This document shows positions 42,623 to 51,659 of a stretch of 64,000 nucleotides of DNA, piece after piece. The stretch spans positions 1 through 64,000 of the forward strand of contig NZ_JAQUCA010000016.1 of assembly GCF_028686475.1 (NCBI RefSeq), written 5' to 3'. Position 1 is the first letter of the stretch; every line of letters begins with the position of its first letter. A program made the position numbers and the translations under genes. The notes under the pieces were generated by a model. The model searched no databases. It was not told the origin of the DNA and saw nothing but the letters and a program-made list of their open reading frames with translations. This stretch comes from Giesbergeria sp. Its GTDB lineage: Bacteria > Pseudomonadota > Gammaproteobacteria > Burkholderiales > Burkholderiaceae_C.

Positions 42623-43603
42623 TCAGTGGTTGCCCAGTGGCGCTTCTTTGCTCAGGGAGATCGGGCCACGCAGACGGCCATCCGATTTTTCCAGCCCAAA
42701 AGTCCATTCCGAGAAGATCTCTGCGGTGGCAGCAAAGTCGGTGGTTTCCCAGTCTTCGGTGACGATGTCTTCATCGGCGGCATATTCCCAAGAGCAGCCC
42801 AGTGGTGTCACGAAGTACCAAAAGCAGGCCGAGGACACTGTGTGACGCCCCGGCCCAGCAAAGGTACGCCAGCCCTTGGCATCCAGCGCCTGCCCGCCAC
42901 CTATCACTTCGTGGATATCGCGCACCTTGAAAGCCAGATGGTTAAGACGGGTGCCAGGCACACGGCTGTTCATTAGGAACAGGTGGTGGTGGTTGCCCGC
43001 TGGGGCACAGCGCAAAAAGATGCCCCGGTTGGCGTAGCGGTCGGAAATGATGAAACCCAGACGCTCGATATAGAACTTGGAGGCTTCGCCCGCATCGTCC
43101 ACGCCAATGGCGGCATGGCTGATTTCAAACGGGCAGGCAGCTTCGTAGCGGGCTGCACGGCGGTTGATGCGGTCGGGCTGGCTGGGACTGTTGTAGCGGG
43201 TAGGTTCTGCTGGCACTTTGTGCCGTTGACTCATGCGAAAGCACTGACCAATGCCTAAGTCATCGACGCTATGCAAGCTGCCCTGTTCATCCCAGCGCAC
43301 TTCACGGTCGCGCCCTAGTTCCAGCGCCAGTGCTTTTAGGCCTTCAGGGCTGCTCACGCCCCAGACCATTTCACACAGGCCACTTGTGCCGCCTATGGGG
43401 CGGCGCTCTGGGTTGTTCATATCGGTGAGGACGATCTCAATTTCTGAGCCATCTTGGGCTTGGAACACTGCTCTGTCTCCAGTTTGGACACTGATTTGGG
43501 TCAGACCCCAGTCGTTGGCAAACTGGAGTGCTTGCGCAAAATCATCGACGGCAAACTTGACGCGATCGATGCCGTGGATAGAAAAACGGTTGGCTTGGCT
43601 CAT
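42623..43603 (-). CDS. Extradiol ring-cleavage dioxygenase, VOC type (copy 1)
   Basis: From the ATG at 43601-43603 (MSQANRFSIHGIDRVK) the protein has 326 residues in two vicinal-oxygen-chelate domains. The Fe(II) ligands appear as His in FEISHAAIGV, His in TRLNHLAFKV and Glu in GCSWEYAADED. The size and double-domain layout fit type I extradiol dioxygenases that open catechols next to the diol. It is the first enzyme gene after the GntR regulator. A paralogue with the same ligand pattern is at 57646. Confidence 0.85.
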   Translation of the reverse strand: MSQANRFSIHGIDRVKFAVDDFAQALQFANDWGLTQISVQTGDRAVFQAQDGSEIEIVLTDMNNPERRPIGGTSGLCEMVWGVSSPEGLKALALELGRDREVRWDEQGSLHSVDDLGIGQCFRMSQRHKVPAEPTRYNSPSQPDRINRRAARYEAACPFEISHAAIGVDDAGEASKFYIERLGFIISDRYANRGIFLRCAPAGNHHHLFLMNSRVPGTRLNHLAFKVRDIHEVIGGGQALDAKGWRTFAGPGRHTVSSACFWYFVTPLGCSWEYAADEDIVTEDWETTDFAATAEIFSEWTFGLEKSDGRLRGPISLSKEAPLGNH

Positions 43604-43643
43604 GAATGTCTCTCTCCTCTGTGGGTGGTAAAAAACCAAAAAA

Positions 43644-44318
43644 TCAAACAGTGGCGTCTGTGTTTTGGGTGTGGTGTCGCCAAGCAGCGACCAATCGGCT
43701 GGCTGTATCGCCACGCAATTGCAGGTGGCCCGCCATCGCTTTTCTTGCGGCTTCGCTATCTTTGGCCGTAATGGCTGCCACCACCTGGGTGTGCTCGGCG
43801 TAGGCCGAATCCAGCGATACATGTGACTCCATGCTGGCGTGGCGTACGGCGGCAATGGTTTTGGTACACATGGCTACTTGGTGGGCCAGTACGGCATTGC
43901 CTGAACCCTTGACGATCAAATCGTGAAACTGCACATCTAAGCGCATATAGGCATCGCGCAGTGCCGGGTCATGTAGGTAACGGCCCATTTCTTCGTGGAT
44001 TGAAAGAATCTGCGCCTTCTCCAGCGAACTCATGCGCTGGGCGCACAACTCGGCGGCCAGGCCCAGAAGCCCGGCCAGTACTTCGTAGCAGTCAAACACC
44101 TGCTGCAAAGAGATACCCACCACGATAGCCCCACGCCCCGGCTGTAGCTTGACCAAACCCGTAGAGGCCAGACTGAGTAGCGCCTCTCTAACCGGCGTGC
44201 GCGAGACACCAAACTGCTCGGCCAGCGCCACCTCATTGACCAATTCCCCCACAGGCAACACGCCGCCGAGGATGTCTTTTTCCAAGGCTTTAGCAATTTC
44301 CACAGAACGTCTTGTCAT
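43644..44318 (-). CDS. GntR-family (FCD) transcription regulator
   Basis: The 224-residue protein has the GntR winged helix (about 8-70, LAEQFGVSRTPVREALLSLA) and an all-helical FCD ligand-binding domain with metal-site residues (RLDVQFHDLI, YAEHTQVVAAI). It heads the minus-strand catabolic operon, 40 bases before the dioxygenase gene, and diverges from the hydrolase at 44415. It most likely represses both until an aromatic acid intermediate binds. A small inverted repeat TATAG-TTAT-CTATA lies in the 96-bp divergent gap. Confidence 0.88.
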   Translation of the reverse strand: MTRRSVEIAKALEKDILGGVLPVGELVNEVALAEQFGVSRTPVREALLSLASTGLVKLQPGRGAIVVGISLQQVFDCYEVLAGLLGLAAELCAQRMSSLEKAQILSIHEEMGRYLHDPALRDAYMRLDVQFHDLIVKGSGNAVLAHQVAMCTKTIAAVRHASMESHVSLDSAYAEHTQVVAAITAKDSEAARKAMAGHLQLRGDTASRLVAAWRHHTQNTDATV

Positions 44319-44332
44319 TTTTTATTTCTTTC

Positions 44333-44348
44333 TATAGTTATCTATAAT
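44333..44348 (+). promoter_or_regulatory. Putative operator/-10 region in the GntR divergent gap
   Basis: Inverted repeat TATAG-TTAT-CTATA (44333-44346), whose right arm runs into TATAAT (44343-44348), a perfect -10 box for the plus-strand hydrolase gene. A repressor on this repeat would block the promoter. Confidence 0.45.
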
Positions 44349-44414
44349 TATGGAGATCGTAAGAAAATTTTGAATTGCTTACATTAGGGTTTTTACTAAA
44401 GAGGAGACAAGGCG

Positions 44415-45203
44415 ATGAAAAAAATGCTGCCCCCCCTGCACCACCAGACCGCAGGTCCTGCCGATGCGCCGTGGATTACTTTCATTCCGGGGATCGGTAA
44501 CGATGCTACGTTCTGGCAAGCACAGGCCCAGGCGCTAACGGATGAGTTTCGTACCCTGACTTTCGACCCTTGGGGCCATGCCCACAGCCCACAGCCGCCA
44601 CAAGACTGTGGTTTCCAGGAAGTACTGGATGGCATCTTTGCCCTCTGGGACAACTTGGGTATTGCCCGCTCTAGCGTGGTTGGTTTGGGTTTTGGTGGCT
44701 CTGTGGGGATGGCATTGGCCCTAGCGCAGCCCCAGCGTATAGACAAGGTGGTGGCCTGTTGTTGCCGCCCACGCCAGCCCGATGAGCGACGCGACTTTTG
44801 GCGCATACGCCGCGAGTTGGCGCGCACGCAGGGCATGGAGGAATTAGTCACTGCCACGGTAGACCGTTGGTTGAGCGCTGAATTTCGCAGCGCACATCCT
44901 GAGGTAGATACCCGATTGCGCGCCATGATGCAGCGCACCAGCGTTGAAGGCTATCGCTCCTATGTGGCGGCCTTTATTGAGATGGACTTCGAGGCCCGGC
45001 TAGAGCAGCTGCAAGTACCGACTCTCTTGATTGCCGCCGAGCATGACCACGGCGGTGGCCCGGTGCCAGATATGCAGGCGATGGCTGCACGCATCCCCGG
45101 TGCCGTGCTGGAAGTAGTAAAAAACAGCGGCCATATCGTCAACCACGAACAACCAGACGTGGTGACAGCTGTGTTACGGAGCTTCTTTACCGCCGCTGTA
45201 TAG
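44415..45203 (+). CDS. Alpha/beta hydrolase (enol-lactonase-like)
   Basis: The 262-residue protein starts at an ATG preceded by GAGGAG. It has an N-terminal strand FIPGIGNDATFW (oxyanion region), the elbow GLGFGGSVGMAL where the usual Ser is replaced by Phe (GxGFGG), Asp in LLIAAEHDHGGG and His in NSGHIVNHEQ. The overall length and end resemble 3-oxoadipate enol-lactonases. The missing serine is notable: either another residue serves, or the enzyme is a non-hydrolytic member. It is transcribed alone, divergent from gntR, and converges with the LysR gene. Confidence 0.75.
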   Translation: MKKMLPPLHHQTAGPADAPWITFIPGIGNDATFWQAQAQALTDEFRTLTFDPWGHAHSPQPPQDCGFQEVLDGIFALWDNLGIARSSVVGLGFGGSVGMALALAQPQRIDKVVACCCRPRQPDERRDFWRIRRELARTQGMEELVTATVDRWLSAEFRSAHPEVDTRLRAMMQRTSVEGYRSYVAAFIEMDFEARLEQLQVPTLLIAAEHDHGGGPVPDMQAMAARIPGAVLEVVKNSGHIVNHEQPDVVTAVLRSFFTAAV

Positions 45204-45205
45204 TT

Positions 45206-46132
45206 TTAGATACGGGCGATACTGACTGCGCCCGTATTCATGAGCGTTGGTAGCACCTGCTCTATCAGGCGCTGCACTTCGCGGGTGGCCAAGGTGTGCG
45301 GGCGGCGCATGGTGGTGGAGAGCACAACGCTGCGCCACAGCTCTGGCTCCACAATGCGGGCGCTGGCAAAGCGGGGGTCATCGCGCAATTCAAACAGGCC
45401 CGAGGTGATGGCAAAACCGCCACCGGCAGCCGCAATTTCATGCTGCAGACGGATTGAATCGGCCTCCACCGCAAAATCAAGTTTTAGGCCACGTGCCTCA
45501 GCCAGTACGTTTAGCCGTGAGCGCAAGGGGTGTGGGCTGCTGGGAACCACCAGCGGCAAACCTTGTAAGGCATCAAAAGCAATGGTGCCGCTGTGCAGCG
45601 CTGGGGCATCGTGGCGACCTACCAACTGTAAGGTGATTTGGGCCAACACCGATTCGCCCAGATCAGCACCGGGGCCTTCGTGTAGCAGCAAGGCCATATC
45701 CATGCGACCTTCGCGCAACTGCTCCTCCAATTGCGCGCTAGAGCCTTCACTCAAATGCAGTTTCACGCGTGGAAAACGCTCGCGCACCGTGGCAAACAAG
45801 GTACGCGCCAACATTGGCACAGTGGAGGGCAGCATACCGACCCGCACTTCACCCATTGGCATACCGCCGCTGGTACGGATGGCATCAGTAATGCTGTCGG
45901 CCTCGGCAATCAGTGCTTGCAGCCGTGGGAAAAGCTGCTCGCCAAAATCGGTCAACACCACCCCGCGCCCCGTGCGGCGAAAGAGTCGGGCACCACATTG
46001 AAGTTCTAACTGGTTGATTTGTCGGCTAATCAGCGATTGCGGAACATCCAACGCCGCCGCAGTGCGGGTCAGGCTGCCTAACTCGGCTACTTTGATAAAG
46101 ATCATCCATTTGGAGTCAAGAAGAGATTGCAT
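45206..46132 (-). CDS. LysR-family transcription regulator
   Basis: The 308-residue protein has the LysR N-terminal helix-turn-helix (about 15-45, LGSLTRTAAALDVPQSLISR, next RQINQLE) and a substrate-binding domain (about 90-300) with the MGEVRVGMLPSTV strand. It is divergent from the ornithine-cyclodeaminase-like gene at 46273 and probably activates the long plus-strand operon. Its end nearly touches the convergent hydrolase gene; a 9-bp stem (ATACGGGCG/CGCCCGTAT, 45210-45237) there may separate the transcripts. Confidence 0.88.
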   Translation of the reverse strand: MQSLLDSKWMIFIKVAELGSLTRTAAALDVPQSLISRQINQLELQCGARLFRRTGRGVVLTDFGEQLFPRLQALIAEADSITDAIRTSGGMPMGEVRVGMLPSTVPMLARTLFATVRERFPRVKLHLSEGSSAQLEEQLREGRMDMALLLHEGPGADLGESVLAQITLQLVGRHDAPALHSGTIAFDALQGLPLVVPSSPHPLRSRLNVLAEARGLKLDFAVEADSIRLQHEIAAAGGGFAITSGLFELRDDPRFASARIVEPELWRSVVLSTTMRRPHTLATREVQRLIEQVLPTLMNTGAVSIARI

Positions 46133-46172
46133 TGGATGCCTATGAATTTCAAAAAGTGGGTCTGTTATGCAA

Positions 46173-46190
46173 AAAGTAGATATCTGCTTT
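46173..46190. promoter_or_regulatory. Putative LysR binding palindrome
   Basis: AAAGTAGATATCTGCTTT is a near-perfect 18-bp palindrome (one mismatched pair) in the 140-bp gap between the LysR gene and the operon it likely controls. Confidence 0.45.
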
Positions 46191-46272
46191 CCTAGTCTAT
46201 CTCTAGCTCGTGCTGTGTTGCTCTTCTAAAGTCTCATCCAGACCTAGAACGATATTGACAAGGAGACTCCAC

Positions 46273-47286
46273 ATGAGCCACAGCTCATCGGGTGCAGCCA
46301 CGCCTACACCCTTCGTGACCGATGCAGATGTTGCTGTTTTGGCACAATGGCCTGCCGCCATCGAAGCCCTGCGCAACGCCTATGCCCAGCCTGCTACCGA
46401 TGACATGGTGCCTCCACGGGTGATGGCCCGAGGCCAAGGTTTTTGGCTACGTGGCTTGTGTGCCATTTCCCCTTCAGCGCAATACATGGGTTGTAAGCTC
46501 ATTGCCGCTTCGCCCAAGATCAAGCGCGCCAGTTATCTGATTTCGCTGTTTGACCAGCGCACGATGGAGTTGGCTGCGTTGATTGACGGGAACCGCATTA
46601 CCGACATCCGTACTGCTGCCACTTCGGTGGTCGGGATCAATGCAGCGGCCAAAGCTGGGCCACTGCGCGTGGGCGTGATTGGCTCCAGCACATTGGCGCG
46701 CAACACGCTAGAAGCCTTGGCCGCTGTGCGTGACATTGCCACTGTGCGCGTCTTTAGCCCCTCGCCTGCGAATCGCCAAAAGTATGCTGACGATTTCAAA
46801 GCCTCTCATGGTTTGGACATCGTGGCCGTGGATTCTCCAGCACAAGCCGTTCAAGGGGCCGATGTGGTGCTGTGTGCCGCCCGCAGCAAAGACGAATCAC
46901 CAGTGTTTTTGGGCGAATGGTTGGAGCCTGGCATGGTGGTGGTTTCGGTGGGTTCTACCCTGCCAGAGCAGCGCGAAGTCGATGTGGCCGCCATGGAGCG
47001 CGCCACGCTGATCGTAGCCGACATGGTGCAAGAAATCATCCACGACACCGGAGATGCCATCGCTGCCGTGGCGGCAGGCGTAGAGGTTGCCGCCAAAACC
47101 GTCGGTCTGGCTGATGTGGTTTCAGGCCGGGTGGCGGCGCGCCGAAGCCCCGAAGACATCGTGATCTACAAGTCGGTTGGTTCGGCCCTGCAAGACATTG
47201 CCACTGCCGAGATGCTGCTGCGCCGGGCCCTGGACACCGGCCACTACCTGCCCATGCCCGCCAGCATTGTGACCATCACCCGCTGA
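46273..47286 (+). CDS. Ornithine cyclodeaminase/mu-crystallin family protein
   Basis: From the ATG preceded by AAGGAGACT the protein has 337 residues. It shows the family's conserved N-terminal substrate region (MVPPRVMARGQGFWLRG), TDIRTAATSVVG (about 112-123) and the Rossmann motif VGVIGSSTLARNTLEAL (about 134-150). Members use NAD(P) to oxidise or reduce amino acids, imines or keto acids. In an aromatic operon it could reduce a ketimine or act on a ring-cleavage product, so a nitrogen-containing substrate is possible. It is the first gene of the plus-strand operon. Exact reaction unknown. Confidence 0.8.
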   Translation: MSHSSSGAATPTPFVTDADVAVLAQWPAAIEALRNAYAQPATDDMVPPRVMARGQGFWLRGLCAISPSAQYMGCKLIAASPKIKRASYLISLFDQRTMELAALIDGNRITDIRTAATSVVGINAAAKAGPLRVGVIGSSTLARNTLEALAAVRDIATVRVFSPSPANRQKYADDFKASHGLDIVAVDSPAQAVQGADVVLCAARSKDESPVFLGEWLEPGMVVVSVGSTLPEQREVDVAAMERATLIVADMVQEIIHDTGDAIAAVAAGVEVAAKTVGLADVVSGRVAARRSPEDIVIYKSVGSALQDIATAEMLLRRALDTGHYLPMPASIVTITR

Positions 47287-47321
47287 ATTGCCGATTTACT
47301 GATCTAAGGAAAGAAAACGAC

Positions 47322-48341
47322 ATGGCCAATTACCTCAAAAAAGATGCCCGCGCTTGGGCCAAAGAACACCTCGTAGGCTGCTCTGGTGTCACCATCCCCA
47401 GCTATAGCGCAGACCTCAAACGCCTTAATGAGCAGGGCATTCGTCACGACATCAAAAAACTTGTGGATTTGGGCTTTACCTACACCCTGCTGTGTACCGA
47501 AGTGGCCATCACCCCGGAAGAAAACGCGCAATTTACTGCTTGGGCCAAAGACACGGTGGGCGACAAGCTGGGACTGTTCTTCCATGCGGGCTTTGGCACC
47601 TTGGCCGAAAACATCGAAGCGGTGAAGCTAGCCGAACAAGCCGGGGCCGACATTGTCCTGCTGTCTTATCCCAGTAATTTCTGGCCTACCAGTGAGCAAG
47701 AAATTTATGACTACACCAAAGCCTTTTGCGATGCCACCGAGTTAGCGGTGATGCTGTTCCCTATTCCTTTGTGGGGCTTTGAGCGCGTGCATCCGCAGGG
47801 TATGTCGCCTGCGCTGATTCGCCGTCTGCTGGATGACTGTCCGAATGTGGTAGCCATCAAGGCCGAACAGGGCTTTCCGCACATTGCGGGTTTGGTGGAG
47901 AGCTACCACCGATTTGGTCAAGAAACCATCATCAGTTGCCCTATCGAAAGCGATGTTATCCCACTGATGAAGTTCATGGATTTGCAGTTCTCAGGCACCA
48001 GCTATACGCAGTGGATGGGGGAATACTTCCCGAAAGTTTTCAATATGGCCCGCGCTGGCCAGTGGCAAGAGGCGATGGATTTGTATTGGCAAGCACAGCC
48101 TGCACGCGGGGCCGTTGGTGCTGCTACTGGGGCCTATATGCCAGGCTCTAACTACATCAACCGTACCCATTGGAAATACATGGACTGGTTAGCTGGCTTT
48201 AACGGCGGCCCACTGCGTGCACCCAATGCCCGCATTCCTGACCGTCTGATGAAAGTGCTGCGCCAAGGCCTGCAAGCCTCGAAGATGCCTTGCACAGAAG
48301 ACCCAGACAGTCAGTTCCTCATTGGCCGTTTCCCTTGCTGA
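47322..48341 (+). CDS. DapA-family (DHDPS-like) aldolase/hydratase
   Basis: The 339-residue TIM-barrel protein has the family pattern. An early GCSGVTIPSY holds the substrate-binding loop, YPSNFWPTSEQ lies in the middle, and VVAIKAEQGFPHI carries the Schiff-base Lys (about 187). Pathway members such as NahE/PhdJ hydratase-aldolases split ring-cleavage products into an aldehyde and pyruvate. An aldehyde dehydrogenase gene follows directly (10 bases), which supports aldehyde release. Lysine biosynthesis is unlikely in this context and length. Confidence 0.82.
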   Translation: MANYLKKDARAWAKEHLVGCSGVTIPSYSADLKRLNEQGIRHDIKKLVDLGFTYTLLCTEVAITPEENAQFTAWAKDTVGDKLGLFFHAGFGTLAENIEAVKLAEQAGADIVLLSYPSNFWPTSEQEIYDYTKAFCDATELAVMLFPIPLWGFERVHPQGMSPALIRRLLDDCPNVVAIKAEQGFPHIAGLVESYHRFGQETIISCPIESDVIPLMKFMDLQFSGTSYTQWMGEYFPKVFNMARAGQWQEAMDLYWQAQPARGAVGAATGAYMPGSNYINRTHWKYMDWLAGFNGGPLRAPNARIPDRLMKVLRQGLQASKMPCTEDPDSQFLIGRFPC

Positions 48342-48351
48342 GGTACGCACC

Positions 48352-49827
48352 ATGGGCCAAAATATCCTGCAAGACCAAGGGCTGTGGCGCGAAGCCGCGC
48401 TCATCAACGGCCACTGGGTGACAGAAACTCCCCACGGCAGCTACCCGTTGTACAACCCTGCCACTGGCGCGCTGCTGGCTAGGCTGCCGCGCTGCCAAGA
48501 AGTCGAAACCACCCACGCTATCGAATCTGCGGACACTGCTTTCCGCCAATGGCGTCACACCACGGCCAAACACCGCGCCGAGATCATCCGCCGCTGGTAC
48601 GAGCTGATGGTCGAGCACAAGGAAGACTTGGCTAAGATCATCACGTTGGAAGAAGGCAAACCGCTGGCCGAGGCGCGTGGCGAGATGGACTATGCATCTT
48701 CTTTTGTGCGCTGGTTTGGCGAAGAAGCGATGCGTGTGCGCGGTGATGTCATCCCCGCACCCAAATCCACACAACATATAGTAGCCCTCAAGCAGCCGGT
48801 GGGCGTTTGCGCTGCTATCACGCCGTGGAATTTTCCAGCCGCAATGATTACGCGCAAGGTGGCCCCAGCGTTGGCCGCTGGCTGCTCTATTGTGGTCAAA
48901 CCCGCCAGCCAAACCCCGATGACCGCCTTTGCGCTGGGTGAACTGGCGATGCGTGCAGGCATCCCAGCTGGAGTGTTCAACGTGATTAGCGGCAACGACA
49001 CCCGCATCATTGGTGGCCTGCTAACTTCGCACCAGCTCGTGCGTAAAGTGACCTTTACCGGCTCCACCGAGGTGGGCCGTGTGTTACTGCGCCAATCGGC
49101 AGAAACGGTGAAAAAGTGTTCGATGGAGTTGGGTGGTAATGCTCCAGTGATCGTGTTTGATGATGCCGATGTTGACCTGGCTGTAGAAGGCATCATGGCT
49201 GCCAAGTACCGCAATACCGGCCAATCGTGCATTGCCGCCAACCGGGTGCTAGTGCAGGACGGCATTTACGACCAGCTTGTGCAGCGGCTGGCCGAGCGCA
49301 CGCAAGAACTCAAGGTAGGCAATGGCTTAGACGATGGAGTGCAAATTGGCCCGATGATCGACGAGGCTGCCGTCACCAAGGTGGAAGAGCACATCGCTAA
49401 TGCCGTCGCTGCCGGGGCCAAGGTGTTGGCCGGAGGAAAGCGCCACGCGCTGGGCAGTGCCTTCTTTGAGCCGACTGTGGTGGTCGATGTCACGCGTGAC
49501 ATGACCATTGCTAAAGACGAAACCTTTGGCCCGGTGATGCCATTGCTGCGCTTTCACACCGATGCCGAGGCTATCGAGATGGCCAACGATACCGAGTTCG
49601 GCTTGGCATCTTACCTCTACAGCCAGAACGCTGCCCGTGTTTGGCGCACTTCTGAAGCGCTGGAGTACGGCATGGTGGGCATCAACACTGGCCTGATCTC
49701 TACAGAAGTCGCACCCTTTGGTGGTGTCAAGCAAAGCGGCTTGGGCCGCGAAGGCTCGCAATACGGTATCGACGAGTACCTAGAAGTCAAGTACCTGTGC
49801 TGGGACGGATTGGGCGCACCAGCCTGA
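48352..49827 (+). CDS. NAD(P)-dependent aldehyde dehydrogenase
   Basis: From the ATG at 48352 (MGQNILQDQGLWREAAL) the protein has 491 residues. It has the cofactor loop TPWNFPAAM (about 152), FTGSTEVGR (about 231-239), the catalytic Glu in MELGGNAPV (about 258-266) and the catalytic Cys in NTGQSCIAANR (about 289-299). The closest type is succinate-semialdehyde/glutarate-semialdehyde dehydrogenase. It probably oxidises the aldehyde produced by the upstream DapA-like enzyme. A longer frame from 48322 overlaps that gene and has no ribosome binding site. Confidence 0.88.
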   Translation: MGQNILQDQGLWREAALINGHWVTETPHGSYPLYNPATGALLARLPRCQEVETTHAIESADTAFRQWRHTTAKHRAEIIRRWYELMVEHKEDLAKIITLEEGKPLAEARGEMDYASSFVRWFGEEAMRVRGDVIPAPKSTQHIVALKQPVGVCAAITPWNFPAAMITRKVAPALAAGCSIVVKPASQTPMTAFALGELAMRAGIPAGVFNVISGNDTRIIGGLLTSHQLVRKVTFTGSTEVGRVLLRQSAETVKKCSMELGGNAPVIVFDDADVDLAVEGIMAAKYRNTGQSCIAANRVLVQDGIYDQLVQRLAERTQELKVGNGLDDGVQIGPMIDEAAVTKVEEHIANAVAAGAKVLAGGKRHALGSAFFEPTVVVDVTRDMTIAKDETFGPVMPLLRFHTDAEAIEMANDTEFGLASYLYSQNAARVWRTSEALEYGMVGINTGLISTEVAPFGGVKQSGLGREGSQYGIDEYLEVKYLCWDGLGAPA

Positions 49828-49930
49828 TTCAGCGCGCAACCACCGCCTGCCTGCTGTGAGTCACCACCAGAACAACCACTCCGGTGACTAGCGCAGGCCA
49901 TAGGCCTAGAAAAAATTGAGGAGACAAGTG

Positions 49931-51610
49931 ATGAACCCACAACAGACAGGTGACAGTGGTGCATGGCCAGTGCCGCGTGCCGTAGCACTGGCGGCGGCCT
50001 TGATGATGATGGGCGGCCAAGCCCAAGCCCAAGAAGAGCTAGACAGTACCAGCGATTTCAAAATCAACTGGACAAACACCGTTAAATACAGTGGTGCAGC
50101 ACGCACAGCCGGGCACGATGCTGCCTTGGTGGGTAATCCGGCCACAGCTTCCAACGTTGATGATGGAGACCGTAACTTTGGCAAAGGGTTGATCTCCAAC
50201 CGCCTAGAGCTGTCGAGCGAGCTGGATGTGGTTAGCAGCCGAGGCTTTGGCGCGCGCTTGAGCGCCACCGGCTGGTATGACACGGTGTACAACCGTAGCA
50301 ACGACAACCCCGGTTTCGCGGGTGGGGCTTTCCCCAACTCCACTTCAGTAGCCCCTGATGCTTTTACCAGCCAAACACGTAAGCTGCATGGGCGTAAGGT
50401 AGAGGTGCGTGATGCCTTCGTCTTTGGCAAAACCGATATTGGCGGTATGCCTGTGACGGCACGCTTGGGCCAGCACGCCTTGGTGTGGGGCGAGAGTTTG
50501 TTCTTTGCCAGCAATGCCATTGCGGGGGGGCAAAGCAGTTTTGATATTAGCCGTCTGCTGGCCGACCCCACCGCGCAAGCCAAAGAATTTGTTCTGCCTG
50601 TGCCACAACTGTCGGCACAATTGCAGGTCTCATCTACGCTGACGTTGGGTGCTTACTACCAGTTCCGGCATAAGCCCAACCGCTTGCCTGCGGTGGGCAG
50701 CTATTTTTCAGTCAGCGATGTGGTGGGTGAGGGGGCTGAACGGCTGTTGCTGCCTTCGCCCTTAGCTCCAGCTTTGCGTACTGCAGACCAAAAGGCGCGC
50801 AATTCCGGTCAGTTTGGTTTGCAAGCCAAATGGCGTTTGGGTGAGACCGATTTGGGGCTGTATGCCATTCGTTTTCATGACAAAGACCCACAACAGGTAT
50901 CGCGCTTGGGTGGTATTGCGCCCCAACTTTATCCTGCCAGCTATTACTTGGCCCACCACGAGGGCACTACTGCCTATGGTGCCAGTGCCAGCCACAGCTT
51001 TGGTGATGTGAATGTGGCGCTAGAAGGTTCGATCCGCCATCAGCAATCCTTAGCCTCTGCGGGCCATGCTGCCGATGTGTCTGGCGTGTTTGGTGGCCCA
51101 GCCAACGATAACCAAAGCAACCCCGCCTATGCTGTGGGCAACACAGCCCATATTAACGCCTCGGCCATTTGGGCATTGCAGCCCTCGGCCCTGTGGCGCG
51201 AAGCCAGCTTTGTTGGCGAGATGGCTTGGAACCGTCTGCTGTCTTGCCGCCAAAGCTGTAACAACTTAGACCCCAACGCCACACGCGATGCGGTGTCTTT
51301 CCGGGCGGTGTTTGAGCCCATGTATCGCCAAGTCATGCCGGGGCTGGATTTAAGTGTGCCTATGGGCGTGGGCTACACCCCCAAGGGCTCACGTTCGGTG
51401 CTTGGCCCCTCTGCTGTGCCCCCTGAGGGCGGTGGCGACTTTACTCTGGGCTTGAGTGGACTGTATCAGCAAGCCTGGCGCTTTAGTGTCGCCTACACGC
51501 ACTTTTTTGGCAGTGCGGGCACCCTGCTTGATGCCAGTCAGTCTTTTAGCTACCAGCAAAGCCGTAAAGACCGCAACTTCTTATCTTTCAGCGTGCGGCG
51601 CAGTTTCTGA
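49931..51610 (+). CDS. DUF1302 outer-membrane beta-barrel-type protein
   Basis: From the ATG after GAGGAGACAAGTG the protein has 559 residues. It has a signal peptide (ALAAALMMMGGQAQA, cut before QEELD) and a beta-rich body with alternating strands and the closing strand FLSFSVRRSF ending in Phe, as outer-membrane barrels do. DUF1302 proteins occur with DUF1329, a YCF48-like protein and an RND pump in clusters that handle hydrophobic compounds; all four are here in order. A role in uptake or export of the hydrophobic substrate across the outer membrane is inferred. Confidence 0.82.
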   Translation: MNPQQTGDSGAWPVPRAVALAAALMMMGGQAQAQEELDSTSDFKINWTNTVKYSGAARTAGHDAALVGNPATASNVDDGDRNFGKGLISNRLELSSELDVVSSRGFGARLSATGWYDTVYNRSNDNPGFAGGAFPNSTSVAPDAFTSQTRKLHGRKVEVRDAFVFGKTDIGGMPVTARLGQHALVWGESLFFASNAIAGGQSSFDISRLLADPTAQAKEFVLPVPQLSAQLQVSSTLTLGAYYQFRHKPNRLPAVGSYFSVSDVVGEGAERLLLPSPLAPALRTADQKARNSGQFGLQAKWRLGETDLGLYAIRFHDKDPQQVSRLGGIAPQLYPASYYLAHHEGTTAYGASASHSFGDVNVALEGSIRHQQSLASAGHAADVSGVFGGPANDNQSNPAYAVGNTAHINASAIWALQPSALWREASFVGEMAWNRLLSCRQSCNNLDPNATRDAVSFRAVFEPMYRQVMPGLDLSVPMGVGYTPKGSRSVLGPSAVPPEGGGDFTLGLSGLYQQAWRFSVAYTHFFGSAGTLLDASQSFSYQQSRKDRNFLSFSVRRSF

Positions 51611-51659
51611 ACGACGATGCCCCCGCGCTAGCCAACAAAAATTTAAAGGAGACAAAAAA

